Below, piece by piece: positions 38,032 through 49,397 of a stretch of 64,000 bases of DNA. This DNA comes from Paracidovorax wautersii (GTDB taxonomy: Bacteria > Pseudomonadota > Gammaproteobacteria > Burkholderiales > Burkholderiaceae_C). The stretch is taken from NCBI RefSeq assembly GCF_900113035.1, contig NZ_FONX01000004.1, positions 180,727-244,726 of the forward strand. The letters run 5' to 3'. The position numbers and the translations under genes are program-made. Below the pieces are notes generated by a model. The model saw only the letters and a list, made by a program, of their open reading frames with translations. It made no database searches and was not told the DNA's origin. The stretch's first letter is position 1, and each line of letters begins with the position of its first letter.

Positions 38032-38983
38032 GCTGCTGCGCCACCCATTGCGTGATCGCCTGCTGGTCCGTCATCGTGCGCACGTGCTGGTAGGCGGCCT
38101 CGGCCTCGGGGTAGCGGCGTCGCAGCAGGTTGAGCCACTGCTTGAGGCGGCCGGCGCGCTGGCGCGGCTCCAGGTCCTCGCACACCAGCTGCCAGAAATC
38201 GGCGATGTGCGGCAGCAGCGCGGCCCAGGGCAGCGCTTCGCCGTGCGGCGGGCCTCCCGCCTCGTCGGCCGCACGGATGGCCAGGGCCAGCCCGGGGTCG
38301 GCGACGATGCCGCGCCCCAGCATCAGCGCCTGCCCGCCTGACACCTCTCGGCAGCGCTGAGCGTCGGCGACGGTCCAGATCTCGCCATTGGCCACCACGG
38401 GGATGGCGACGGCGGCGCGGATGGCCGGAATGCGCTCCCAGTACGCGGGCGGGCGGTAGCCGTCCGTCTTGGTCCGCGCATGCACGACCAGCTCGCAGGC
38501 GCCGCCGTCGGCCATGGCCTGGGCGCATTCCAGCGTCAGGCTGGTGTCGTCGTAGCCCAGGCGCATCTTGGCGGACACAGGCAGATGCGCCGGCACCGCG
38601 CGCCGCACGGCCGAGACCACGGCGGCGATGCGCTCGGGCTCGCGCAGCAGCGCCGCGCCGCCGCCGTGGCGGTTGACCACCTTGGCGGGGCAACCGAAGT
38701 TCAGGTCGATGCCTTCGGGGCCCAGCTCGGCCAGCCGGGCCGCGTTCTCGGCCATGCTCACCGGGTCGGAGCCCAGCAGCTGGGCGCGCACCGGCACGCC
38801 GGCCCGGGTGCGCCCGCCGTGGTTCAGCTCGGGGATGTAGCGCAGGAAGACCTTGTCGGGCAGCAGCGAATCGGTGATGCGGATGAATTCGGACACGCAG
38901 CGGTCCACGCCCCCCACGCGCGTGAGCACGTCGCGCAGCACGAAGTCGAGCAGCCCCTCCATGGGCGCCAGCAGCAGCGTCAT
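37991..38983 (-). CDS. dusC: tRNA-dihydrouridine synthase (DusC type)
   Basis: About 330 residues from the ATG at 38983 (MTLLLAPMEGLLDF), preceded by GAGGG; an ATG 18 codons upstream is possible but adds no homology. Flavoenzyme reducing uridine to dihydrouridine in tRNA. Motifs: LAPMEG at the FMN site, GIDLNFGCPAKVVNRHGGGAALL with the catalytic Cys, and KMRLGYDD. The NFGCPAK and GGGAALL variants point to DusC (U16). It converges on and overlaps the phospholipase gene by 41 bp. Confidence 0.94.
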   Translation of the reverse strand: MTLLLAPMEGLLDFVLRDVLTRVGGVDRCVSEFIRITDSLLPDKVFLRYIPELNHGGRTRAGVPVRAQLLGSDPVSMAENAARLAELGPEGIDLNFGCPAKVVNRHGGGAALLREPERIAAVVSAVRRAVPAHLPVSAKMRLGYDDTSLTLECAQAMADGGACELVVHARTKTDGYRPPAYWERIPAIRAAVAIPVVANGEIWTVADAQRCREVSGGQALMLGRGIVADPGLALAIRAADEAGGPPHGEALPWAALLPHIADFWQLVCEDLEPRQRAGRLKQWLNLLRRRYPEAEAAYQHVRTMTDQQAITQWVAQQLTAAGQAPAAPAA

Positions 38984-39099
38984 GGGCGGGCCCTCGGGCA
39001 CCGGGCCGGCAAGGCCCGCAGCGATAGCGCCGGACACCGGCGATCAGTTGAAAACATGAATGAAAACTGCCTTGAGCGCTTGATTATCCTGCGCACCAC

Positions 39100-39116
39100 G
39101 CTATCAAATATATAGC
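39100..39116. repeat. GCTAT-N7-ATAGC intergenic palindrome
   Basis: GCTATCAAATATATAGC, with AGCGCTTGA about 20 bp before it (39075-39083), the usual companion motif. Located between dusC and the next plus-strand gene, so it may lie in a promoter region. Confidence 0.7.
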
Positions 39117-39205
39117 AAACCCATTCCCGCCAAGACCCCGCGTCATGGCCGCGTCACGCCTACCGTGTCCAATAGGCCACCTGCCTCGTGGCAGGCTACC
39201 GCTCC

Positions 39206-39691
39206 ATGCTGCTGCAGAAAACCGACAAAGCCCGACTCGAACTCTCGCCCGGCGTTCGCACGCTCAGCCTGCGCGAGCGTTCGCTGCTGCTGCTGGCCGA
39301 CGGACGGTCCAAGGTGGAGTTGGACGCGATGTACAACGGCCTGGGCGCCGAGATGGTGAGCGAACTGCTGCGCCAGGGCTATCTGACCGCACTCGAACCG
39401 CCCGGCACGCCGGCGGACACCGATGCCGGCGCGGGCGAAGCACCGGCCCCCTCGAACGCACTGCGGTCGCTGGCCGGCGCCCGCATGTACCTCTTCGACA
39501 TGTGCGAGCGTATGTTCGCCCGACGCGACCCGGAGCTGGCCGAGCAGTTCCGCGAAGCGCTGCGCGCCGCGCGCGACCGCGACAGCATGCTGGAAGTGGG
39601 CGAAGGCCTGCTGGCCGAGATCACCGTGCAGGCCGGCGCAGAGCGGGCGGCCTCGGTGCGGGAACGCATGCAGCAACTGCTGCCGGCCTGA
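39206..39691 (+). CDS. Conserved-looking hypothetical protein
   Basis: 161 residues from the ATG at 39206 (MLLQKTDKARLEL); a GTG at 39188 adds six residues. The N-terminal 60 residues (LSLRERSLLLLADGRSKVELDAMYNGL, then LLRQGYLTAL) resemble a small winged-helix-like repeat seen in unannotated proteins of this family of bacteria. After an Ala/Pro linker, the C-terminal part is helical (YLFDMCERMFARRDPELAEQFREAL). No signal peptide or membrane segment. Function unknown. Confidence 0.65.
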   Translation: MLLQKTDKARLELSPGVRTLSLRERSLLLLADGRSKVELDAMYNGLGAEMVSELLRQGYLTALEPPGTPADTDAGAGEAPAPSNALRSLAGARMYLFDMCERMFARRDPELAEQFREALRAARDRDSMLEVGEGLLAEITVQAGAERAASVRERMQQLLPA

Positions 39692-39740
39692 CGAGGCCGC
39701 GCCACGCAGGCACGGGCATCGGCACCGGCCTCGCATCACC

Positions 39741-40931
39741 TCAGGCCGCAGCGGCCAGCCGCCAGAGCGAAGTCACTTCGGCCGAACGCGCCGCGTGCAG
39801 CGGATCGGACGGGTCCGCCGCCTTGCCGTGGCGCGGGCGCACGTCGTGCCGCTGCAGCACGCGCAGGCCACCGGCGGCGATCCACTCCAGCAGTTGCGCA
39901 CGTGGGCGCAGCCCCAGGTGCTCGGCCAGGTCCGACAGGATCAGCCAGCCCTCCCCGCCCGGCGCCAGGTGCTCCGCCAGGCCCGCGAGAAAGCCGCGCA
40001 GCATGCGGCTGTCTTCGTCGTACACGGCACGCTCGATGGGCGCATTGGCGCGCGCCGGCACCCAGGGCGGATTGCACACCACCAGCGGCGCGCGGCCTGC
40101 GGGAAAGAGGTCAGCCGTCTGCAGCTCCACCTTGCGATGCAGCCCCAGGCGGTGCAGGTTGTCGGCCGCGCAGGCCAGCGCGCGCGGGTCCTGGTCGGTC
40201 GCCACCACGCGGGCCACGCCGCGCCGGGCCAGCACCGCCGCCAGCACGCCGGTGCCGGTGCCGATGTCGAACGCCAGCGCCTGGGCGCCGGCCGGCAGCG
40301 GCGTGGCGGCCACCAGGTCGATGTATTCGCCACGCACGGGCGAATACACGCCGTAGTGCGGATGGATGCGCGCGTCCTCGCCCAGGGCGGCGATGGGCAC
40401 GCCCTTCTTGCGCCATTCGTGCGCGCCGACCAGGCCCAGCACCTCGCGCAGCGACACCACGGCGGGCTCGCCGGAGGGCGGGCCCCAGGCCTCGATCAGG
40501 GCCGCGCGCAGGTCGGGCGCACGCCGCAGCGGAATGCCGTAGTCGGCATCCACCGGCACCAGCACCTGGGCCAGCGTGCGCGCACGCTGCGCCTGCGCCT
40601 GACGGTGCAGATGGAAGGCCTGGCCGGGCATGGCTGCGGCTGCAGCCACCGCATCGCCGGCCGGCTTGGCCGCCGCCTTGCGGCCCCGCGATGGCGACTT
40701 GCGGCTGCGCGCATCGGCGCGGCGCGCCAGCGCCTGCAGCAGCTGCCGGGCGTTGTGGAAGTCCCCCGCCCAGAGCAGCCCCGTGCCTTCGCAGGCCAGG
40801 CGATACGCCGTGTCGGCCGCCAGCGTGTCGTCGGCCAGTTGCACGCGGCGCGGCGCGGGCGCCCCGCTTTCCGCGCGCCAGAGCGCGCTGCGCTCCTGGC
40901 CGGTGGCGTCTTGCCAATGGATGGTGTTCAT
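39741..40931 (-). CDS. Class I SAM-dependent methyltransferase with NPPW motif
   Basis: 396 residues from the ATG at 40931 (MNTIHWQDATGQERS). The C-terminal half is a Rossmann methyltransferase: motif I AFDIGTGTGVLAAVLA, then ATDQDPRAL, and NPPW in VVCNPPWVPA, the signature of N-methylation of adenine, guanine or glutamine amides (RsmC/RlmG/PrmC kind). The N-terminal 180 residues include a basic Ala/Lys-rich linker (RSRKSPSRGRKAAAKP). The substrate, rRNA or protein, cannot be decided from sequence. Confidence 0.85.
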   Translation of the reverse strand: MNTIHWQDATGQERSALWRAESGAPAPRRVQLADDTLAADTAYRLACEGTGLLWAGDFHNARQLLQALARRADARSRKSPSRGRKAAAKPAGDAVAAAAAMPGQAFHLHRQAQAQRARTLAQVLVPVDADYGIPLRRAPDLRAALIEAWGPPSGEPAVVSLREVLGLVGAHEWRKKGVPIAALGEDARIHPHYGVYSPVRGEYIDLVAATPLPAGAQALAFDIGTGTGVLAAVLARRGVARVVATDQDPRALACAADNLHRLGLHRKVELQTADLFPAGRAPLVVCNPPWVPARANAPIERAVYDEDSRMLRGFLAGLAEHLAPGGEGWLILSDLAEHLGLRPRAQLLEWIAAGGLRVLQRHDVRPRHGKAADPSDPLHAARSAEVTSLWRLAAAA

Positions 40932-41061
40932 GCGCGGTCTGCCCGGAAAGGGGGTTCTGAAAGGCAACATGCGCGCAACCGGAGCGGATGCGCGCATGCC
41001 AGAGAGGGAAGGCGGGCCGGCCGTGCGCCCCGCAAAGGGCGCCGGGCCACTGGCCCGGGGA

Positions 41062-41583
41062 TCAGTTCAGCGGGCGCTTCAGGCGCACTTCCTCGATCTT
41101 CACGCCGCCGACGACGGCGGTCTTGGCGGTGGACATCTCGCGCTTGAAGCCGGCCATTTCGTGGAAACGCAGCGCACGCTCGTTGCGCAGCGGCACCCAG
41201 GCGGTGACGTTGGTGCAGCCTTCTTCCTGCAGGCCGTCGCGGGCGGCGTCCCACAGGGCCACGCCCACACCCTGGTTCCAGTGCGTGGGGGCGGCGTAGA
41301 TGGCCCAGATCTCACCGGTGGTGGGACGGGACTTCTCATCGCGGGAACGGTCGAAGCCGACGAAGCCGACGATCTTGTCGCCGTCCACGGCGACCTGCAC
41401 TTGCGGCTCGCAGTATTCGATGGCCTCGCGCCAGTAGGCCTGGCGCTTCTCGACGGAAGACATGGACTTCAGCTGGTCGTCTGGCAGCAGGCCGCGGTAG
41501 GCCTCGGTGGCTGATTGCGTGTGGATCTGGGCAATGGCTTTGGCGTCGCGGAGGGTGGCGGGACGGACCTGGATACTGGACAT
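41062..41583 (-). CDS. GNAT family N-acetyltransferase
   Basis: 173 residues from the ATG at 41583 (MSSIQVRPATLRDA). The acetyl-CoA-binding region is IWAIYAAPTHWNQGVGVALWDAA, followed by VTAWVPLRNERALRFHEMAGF, the standard GNAT C-terminal pattern. Substrate unknown. The longer open frame upstream has no homology. Confidence 0.9.
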   Translation of the reverse strand: MSSIQVRPATLRDAKAIAQIHTQSATEAYRGLLPDDQLKSMSSVEKRQAYWREAIEYCEPQVQVAVDGDKIVGFVGFDRSRDEKSRPTTGEIWAIYAAPTHWNQGVGVALWDAARDGLQEEGCTNVTAWVPLRNERALRFHEMAGFKREMSTAKTAVVGGVKIEEVRLKRPLN

Positions 41584-41733
41584 GGGAACGGAACGGAAAC
41601 GGATGAAAAAACGAAAAAGAGCGGCATTGTCGCCGCAAATGGTTTTTCGACTCAATCCTTCCGTTATAGGAGGCCCTTCAGGTGGCCTTGCGCGGCCTGC
41701 CCCGCACCCCTTGCGCGAAGCCCGCGGCGCCCT

Positions 41734-43170
41734 TCAGCCGAAGCGTTTGAGCCAGGCCAGAACCTGGTCGAAGCGCGCGCCGTAGGGCGGATAGAGCAGG
41801 CTGCCGAGCGACCAGCGCGCCTGCGCCAGCACCGATTTCTGGTGGCAAAAGCGCAGGAAGCCCTGCTCGCCGTGATAGGCGCCCCAGCCGCTGTCGCCCA
41901 CGCCGCCGAAGGGCAGGTTGTCGTGCGCCACGTGCAGGAGCGTGTCGTTCAGCGTGACGCCGCCGCTCACCGTGCCGCGCAGCACGGCGTTGCGCCCCGC
42001 CTCGCTGCGGCCGAACCAGTAGAGCGCGAGCGGGCGCGGGCCGGCGTTGATGTGGGCGATGACATCGTCCGGCCGCTCGTAGGCCAGCACGGGCAGCACC
42101 GGGCCGAAGATCTCCTCCTGCATGAGCTGCATGGCCTGCGTGGCGCCGAAGACGAGCACGGGCGGCATCTGCCGGCCCACGCCGTCGCCGATGCTCTGCG
42201 GGGGCGGCGGGGGCGAGCCGGGCACCGGCTCCAGCACATGCACTTCGGCGCCCAGCGTCTGCGCCTGCTGCAGCATGGTGCGCAGCCGCGCCAGGTGCCG
42301 GGCGTTGATGACGGCCGCGTAGTCGGGGTTGCCCTCGAAGTACGGGAACAGGCGTGCCACGGCGGCGCGGTAGGCCTCGGCGAAGGCGGCTTCGCTGCCG
42401 CGCGGCAGCAGCACGTAGTCGGGCGCGATGCAGGTCTGGCCGGCGTTGAGCAGCTTGCCGTGCGCGATCTTCAGCGCGGCCTCGTGCAGGTCGCAGTCCG
42501 CATCGATGATGCAGGGCGACTTGCCGCCCAGCTCCAGCGTGGTGGGCGTGAGGTTGGCCGCCGCCGCCAGCGCGACCTTGCGGCCGATGGCGGTGGAGCC
42601 GGTGAAGAAGAGGTGATCGAACGGCAGCGAAGCCACCAGCGCCGCCACGGCGGCATCGCCCTGCACCACGCAGAACTCGTCGGGCGAGAAGAACTGCGCC
42701 ACCAGCAGGGCGAGCTGCGCCGAGGTGTGCGGCGTGAGCTCGCTGGGCTTGAGCATGACGCGGTTGCCCGATGCCAGCGCGGCGATCACCGGGCCCAGGG
42801 CCAGCTGCACGGGGTAGTTCCAGGGCGCGATCACGCCGACCACGCCCAGCGGCTGGCGCTCGATCCAGGCCTGCGCGGGCTGCAGCATGAGCGGCGTGCG
42901 CACCTTCTGCGGGCGCGACCAGCGCGCCAGATGGCGCAGCGTGTGCCGCAGCTGCGAATGCAGCATGAGCAGGTCCGCCACCTCGGTCACGCGCGGGGAG
43001 CGCATGCCGAAATCCGCCTGCACCGCCGCCGCCAGCACGGGGCCGTTTTCCTGCAGCAGCTTGCTCAGGCGCAGCAGGCGTTCGCGCCGCACCATCAGCG
43101 GGACATCGGGCTGCGCGCGGCTGGCCTGGCGCTGGACTTCGAACTGGTGGCGGATATCGGCAGGCGTCAT
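41734..43170 (-). CDS. Aldehyde dehydrogenase (coniferyl-aldehyde type)
   Basis: 478 residues. NAD(P)-dependent aldehyde dehydrogenase: APWNYPVQL at the cofactor site, ELGGKSPCII with the general-base Glu, and NAGQTCIAPD with the catalytic Cys. The C-terminal HDNLPFGGVGDSGWGAYHGEQGF is typical of the coniferyl-aldehyde / class 3 branch. Between the catalytic Cys and this part is a Pro run (PGSPPPPPQS) in a surface loop. The start at 43170 (MTPADIRHQFEVQRQ) matches the family. Substrate not determined. Confidence 0.9.
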   Translation of the reverse strand: MTPADIRHQFEVQRQASRAQPDVPLMVRRERLLRLSKLLQENGPVLAAAVQADFGMRSPRVTEVADLLMLHSQLRHTLRHLARWSRPQKVRTPLMLQPAQAWIERQPLGVVGVIAPWNYPVQLALGPVIAALASGNRVMLKPSELTPHTSAQLALLVAQFFSPDEFCVVQGDAAVAALVASLPFDHLFFTGSTAIGRKVALAAAANLTPTTLELGGKSPCIIDADCDLHEAALKIAHGKLLNAGQTCIAPDYVLLPRGSEAAFAEAYRAAVARLFPYFEGNPDYAAVINARHLARLRTMLQQAQTLGAEVHVLEPVPGSPPPPPQSIGDGVGRQMPPVLVFGATQAMQLMQEEIFGPVLPVLAYERPDDVIAHINAGPRPLALYWFGRSEAGRNAVLRGTVSGGVTLNDTLLHVAHDNLPFGGVGDSGWGAYHGEQGFLRFCHQKSVLAQARWSLGSLLYPPYGARFDQVLAWLKRFG

Positions 43171-43360
43171 GGGAACATCATAGGCAGCGGGCGTGCAACG
43201 GGCTGTAAGGCCGGCAAGCACTGTCGCGGCGCGGCGCGCCGGCTGCAGCGCCGCTCAAAAAAGAAAACGCATGGCAGCCATTGCGGCGCCGGGCGTGCCC
43301 GGGCTGCAGTGACCGCCATGCGCTGCGGTGGCGTCAAGCCGGTGGATGCTGCGCGCAGGC

Positions 43361-43702
43361 TCAGCGCACTTCGCGCGGCTCGACCACATCGACCACCACG
43401 TCGCGCGCGCCGGGCAGCTCGCGCGAACGCGCGCCAGGCGTGGCCGGCTCCTCGGCACGGCCGCCGCGCGCAGTCCAGCGGGCGGTGCTGCGATAGACCG
43501 TGCTCCAGCCTTCGCGGGGGTCCATGCGCATGGTCCAGGGCGTGACGGGCCGGCCTGTGAGCTGGGCCCAGAGGGCGCGCACGCCCCATGCCAGGGCCAG
43601 CACGGCGGCTGCGGCGACCAGGCTCAGGAAGAACACCAGCCCCACGACCACCACGAACAAGCGCAGCGTCCACCGGATCAATCCAGCTACGAAATCATTC
43701 AA
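43361..43702 (-). CDS. Small membrane protein, unknown
   Basis: 113 residues from a TTG at 43702, chosen because AAGGAG lies 7-8 bp upstream and the ATG-started longer frame has no such site. A long hydrophobic stretch (LRLFVVVVGLVFFLSLVAAAAVLALAWGVRALW) forms one or two membrane helices, followed by a polar, charged C-terminus (MRMDPREGWSTVYRSTARWTARGG). I do not recognise a family. It follows clpB on the same strand after about 70 bp and could be read from the clpB transcript. Confidence 0.65.
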   Translation of the reverse strand: MNDFVAGLIRWTLRLFVVVVGLVFFLSLVAAAAVLALAWGVRALWAQLTGRPVTPWTMRMDPREGWSTVYRSTARWTARGGRAEEPATPGARSRELPGARDVVVDVVEPREVR

Positions 43703-43771
43703 AACCTTGCTCCTTTCTGGCGGTTGCGCGGTGCACATACGCGCCGCGCAACCCATATTGGAACCGGAGCT

Positions 43772-46384
<2,613 letters not shown>

Positions 46385-46411
46385 GATGGAAAAACCTCCG
46401 GATTGCCATGG

Positions 46412-46439
46412 ATATGCGGCCGTCCGGATCGGATTCAAG
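46412..46439 (-). promoter_or_regulatory. Sigma-32 heat-shock promoter of clpB
   Basis: On the minus strand: CTTGAA (46439-46434), a 14-bp spacer, then CCGCATAT (46419-46412), one mismatch from the CCCCATNT consensus. Spacing is optimal. The start point would be about 20 bp before the clpB ATG, leaving room for the GGAGG ribosome binding site. Confidence 0.8.
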
Positions 46440-46513
46440 CCGGACGGCGAGCGTGTGCAGTGCGCCGGCCTTGCCGGACAATGTCCGGACCCCATCACCC
46501 CAGGAGCCCCGCC

Positions 46514-47509
46514 ATGCCCCCGATCGCCCCACCCCGCGTGCCCCAGTTGTCCCGCCGCGCCTTCACCGCCGCCACCCTGGCCACGGCGGCCGGCTGGGCC
46601 GGCGCGCAGCCGCAGGGCGCGCCGGTGCGGCTGCTGGTGGGTTTTCCGGCCGGCGCGGGCAGCGACGCCATCGCGCGCCTGCTGGCCGACAAGCTCAAGG
46701 ACCTGCTGCATGCGCCCGTGGTGGTCGAAAACCGCGCCGGCGCGGGCGGGCAGATCGCCGCTCAGGCGCTGAAGACGGCCGCGCCGGACGGGCACACCTT
46801 GCTACTCTCGCACGACCACACCATCTCGATCTTGCCGCAGGTCATACGCAACCCGGGTTTCCAGCCGGCGGCCGATTTCGTGCCCGTGGCCGGCCTGGCC
46901 ACCTTCGCCAACGTGCTGGCCGTCTCGGGCGCCACGCCTGCGCGCAGCATGGACGAGTACGTGCGCTGGGTGAAGACCCAGCGCGGGGGCAAGGACACGA
47001 TCGGCGTGCCCGCGCCCGGCTCGATCCCCGAATTCCTCGTACGGCTGATGGCGCAGCGCTACCAGCTGGACCTGCAGGCCGCGCCCTACCGCGGCAGCGC
47101 GCCCATGACGGCCGACATGCTGGGCAACCAGATCGCGGCGGGCATCGCCTCGGTGCCCGACCTGATCGAGCTGCAGCGCGCGGGCAAGCTGCGCATCGTC
47201 GCCGTCATCGGCGCCAGGCGCCAGCCGCTGCTGCCCCAGGTGCCCACCTTCGGCGAGCTGGGCTTCGACCATCTGGACGACTACCCCTACTACGGCCTGT
47301 TCGCACCGGCCGGCACGCCCCAGCCGGTCATCGACCGCTTCGGCGCCGCGCTGCAGCAGGCGCTGGCCATGCCCGACGTGCGCGAGAAGCTCACCGCCAT
47401 GGGCCTGAACGTGGGCTTCGAGCCGCAGGGCCAGTTCGCGGGGCGGGTGCGGACCTATACAGCGGCCTGGCAGCGCATCATCCGGGACAGCGGGTTCCAG
47501 CCTTTATGA
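46514..47509 (+). CDS. Bug-family (TctC-like) periplasmic solute receptor
   Basis: 331 residues. The signal peptide has a twin arginine ([20 protein letters not shown]), suggesting Tat export. The mature part begins [19 protein letters not shown], the Bug fold, with [15 protein letters not shown] and a typical C-terminal region ([18 protein letters not shown]). Such receptors bind carboxylates or other organics, usually for a tripartite tricarboxylate transporter; no transporter genes are adjacent. AGGAG precedes the ATG at 46514. Divergent from clpB. Confidence 0.92.
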   Translation: MPPIAPPRVPQLSRRAFTAATLATAAGWAGAQPQGAPVRLLVGFPAGAGSDAIARLLADKLKDLLHAPVVVENRAGAGGQIAAQALKTAAPDGHTLLLSHDHTISILPQVIRNPGFQPAADFVPVAGLATFANVLAVSGATPARSMDEYVRWVKTQRGGKDTIGVPAPGSIPEFLVRLMAQRYQLDLQAAPYRGSAPMTADMLGNQIAAGIASVPDLIELQRAGKLRIVAVIGARRQPLLPQVPTFGELGFDHLDDYPYYGLFAPAGTPQPVIDRFGAALQQALAMPDVREKLTAMGLNVGFEPQGQFAGRVRTYTAAWQRIIRDSGFQPL

Positions 47510-47539
47510 GCCGCAGCGCTTGATGCGCCTGGGCATTCA

Positions 47540-47556
47540 GCTATCAAATCAATAGC
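47540..47556. repeat. GCTAT-N7-ATAGC intergenic palindrome
   Basis: GCTATCAAATCAATAGC, preceded by CAGCGCTTGATGCGCC at 47514-47529. It lies between the convergent Bug receptor and moaE genes, within a few bases of the moaE stop. Confidence 0.75.
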
Positions 47557-47559
47557 GAA

Positions 47560-48051
47560 TCAGCGTGAAGGCGCATTCGCGGCGCGGATGCCCCAGCGCT
47601 CCAGCGCCGCATCGTCCGAGACGCGCGCATCCACCCAGCGCGCGCCCTCGGGCGTGGCTTCCTTCTTCCAGAACGGGGCCTGGGTCTTGAGGTAGTCCAT
47701 GAGGAACTCGCAGGCCTGGAAGCTCGCGCCCCGGTGGGCCGAACTGACGGCCACCAGCACGATCTGGTCGAGCGGCGCGAGCAGCCCCACGCGGTGGATC
47801 ACCCGGGCGCCGAGCACGTCGAAACGCGCCAGGGCCTCGTCGATCATGGCCTCGATCGACTTCTCGGTCATGCCGGGGTAGTGCTCCAGCTCCATCGATG
47901 CGACGCTCTGGCCGTCGCTGCGGTCGCGCACCACGCCCACGAAGCTGCACACCGCCCCCACGCGGGCATCGGCAGCGCGCAGCGCGGCCAGCTCGGCGGC
48001 CACGTCGAAGTCGGCGGTCTGGATGGAAACGCGGGGCATGGCGGCACTCAT
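47560..48051 (-). CDS. moaE: Molybdopterin synthase catalytic subunit
   Basis: 163 residues. With MoaD it inserts the dithiolene sulfurs into precursor Z. Motifs: VGAVCSFVGVVRDRSDG, MELEHYPGMTEKSI, HRVGLLAPLDQIVLVAVSSAHRGASFQACEF and the catalytic Lys region LKTQAPFWKKE. The ATG overlaps the stop of the preceding small gene (ATGA). moaD is 2.3 kb away, beyond a plus-strand block, whereas related genomes usually place the two side by side. Confidence 0.95.
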   Translation of the reverse strand: MSAAMPRVSIQTADFDVAAELAALRAADARVGAVCSFVGVVRDRSDGQSVASMELEHYPGMTEKSIEAMIDEALARFDVLGARVIHRVGLLAPLDQIVLVAVSSAHRGASFQACEFLMDYLKTQAPFWKKEATPEGARWVDARVSDDAALERWGIRAANAPSR

Positions 48052-48278
48052 GGCGAACGGTGCAGGCGGGGGGCGGACAGCGCCACGATCTGCTCGGCCA
48101 CCACCGTCTCCAGCTGGCGGCCGGCCGCGGGCGCGCCGGGCGCGGCCAGCGCGGCCTGCAGGCGCTTCAGGTCGGCCACGGTGGGCGCCACGCGGATCTG
48201 CGCGGTGGCACCCGCCACGTTGCCGACCTTGACGAGCGCCATGATCTTCTGGGTCCATTCGTTGGGATTGCGGGCCAT
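48048..48278 (-). CDS. Small hypothetical protein coupled to moaE
   Basis: 76 residues from the ATG at 48278 (MARNPNEWTQKIMALVK). Mostly helical, with no signal peptide or recognised domain; QIRVAPTVADLKRLQAALA is the most protein-like part. Its stop overlaps the moaE start (ATGA), so the two are translationally coupled and it may relate to molybdopterin metabolism. Function unknown. Confidence 0.6.
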   Translation of the reverse strand: MARNPNEWTQKIMALVKVGNVAGATAQIRVAPTVADLKRLQAALAAPGAPAAGRQLETVVAEQIVALSAPRLHRSP

Positions 48279-48492
48279 GCGGTGATGTCGTCTGCGAAGT
48301 GATCGAAAAAAGGGGAAACAGGAAGCGGACGGTGCGAAGGCCGCACGCGCCATGCCGCCCACGGGCGGCGCAGGCCGGCGGAAATGCGTTGAAAGGGCCG
48401 GCCATGCCATCATCTGCGCCAGATCCTCAGACCTTCATGCGCGCGGCGGCAGCCGCCCACGGCCTGCAGCCCCGCACTTTAACGCTCCCGAC

Positions 48493-48747
48493 ATGGCCAC
48501 ACAGACCATCACCACCGACCGCTACAAGCTTTTTCCGTCGCCCCGCAACCAGCACCGCGTTGTCTTCGAGCACGAGGTCTTCGTGCCCCACCCCTACGCG
48601 ATCATCGACCTGCCGAGCTTCGACCTGAGCGGCCGCTACAGCCTCTTCGCCGCCTGCCGCCTCTCGGACATGAAGATGGGCCAGCTCGTCACCTTCGAGC
48701 TGACGCAGGACATGGAGCGCTTCGAGTCGCGCTTCGTGCCGGACTGA
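48493..48747 (+). CDS. Small hypothetical protein
   Basis: 84 residues, MATQTITTDRYKLF onward. A compact, beta-rich sequence (HRVVFEHEVFVPHPYAIIDLP) with no membrane segment and no recognised domain. The next gene begins 32 bp downstream on the same strand and the two are likely co-transcribed. No clear ribosome binding site: CTCCCGAC precedes the ATG. Function unknown. Confidence 0.6.
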   Translation: MATQTITTDRYKLFPSPRNQHRVVFEHEVFVPHPYAIIDLPSFDLSGRYSLFAACRLSDMKMGQLVTFELTQDMERFESRFVPD

Positions 48748-48779
48748 GCGAAACCGAACGCGAACGGAAAGCACCGCGT

Positions 48780-49097
48780 ATGTCCGAAGAAGACAACCAG
48801 ATCCACGTCCCCCCGTCCTTCATCGCCGTCTATAGCGACACCCGCCAGCGCCTGACCGAGCGCAGCGACGTCGTGCGCGCCCGCTACGAGCTCTGCGAAG
48901 ACCTGGCCTGCCACCTGGTGGAGCGCGCGCAGACGCTCTACCACACCCAGGCGCCGTCCGAAGCCGACATTCTGCGTGGCATCCATTCAGGCCTGAACAC
49001 GGCAGATTCCGGCGTGATCGCAGCAGAAGCGCGCTGGATCACGCTGCGGCTGGCGGAGCTGCTGGAGTGGCGCAGCCCGGAACTGCCCGCAGCCTGA
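48780..49097 (+). CDS. Conserved-looking hypothetical protein
   Basis: 105 residues, highly charged and helical (YSDTRQRLTERSDVVRARYELCEDLACHLVERAQTLYH, then DSGVIAAEARWITLRLAELLEW). No signal peptide or known domain. It probably forms an operon with the 84-residue gene just upstream. Function unknown. Confidence 0.65.
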   Translation: MSEEDNQIHVPPSFIAVYSDTRQRLTERSDVVRARYELCEDLACHLVERAQTLYHTQAPSEADILRGIHSGLNTADSGVIAAEARWITLRLAELLEWRSPELPAA

Positions 49098-49242
49098 AAT
49101 CTTTACGCGAACGTTTACACGGCCGTGGCTATACTTTTCGCCATGCATTCGCGCCAGCACTGCTCCCCAACCGCCGCCCAGCCGGCGGCAGTGCGCTGCG
49201 CAGGCAAAGCCAAGAAACCACAGCTCATCTGACCGGAGCTGC

Positions 49243-49269
49243 GGTTCCGTCCGGATGAGCGACGGAACC
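49243..49269 (+). promoter_or_regulatory. Perfect hairpin in the leader of the DapA-like gene
   Basis: GGTTCCGTC (49243-49251) pairs perfectly with GACGGAACC (49261-49269) around a 9-nt loop CGGATGAGC. It lies in the 300-bp gap between 49098 and 49397, which has no gene I can support. No U-run follows, so it is not an ordinary terminator; it could be an operator or a leader RNA element. Confidence 0.45.
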
Positions 49270-49397
49270 ACCTGGCAGCCCCACCCCACTCCCCCTCCCC
49301 TTGTTGCCGACCCTGGTCGGACTGCCCGAACGGTCGCCGCGCGCATGCATCTGGCGGTACTCCGAAACGGTCGTTCTTCCGTCCTCAAGGATTCGCC

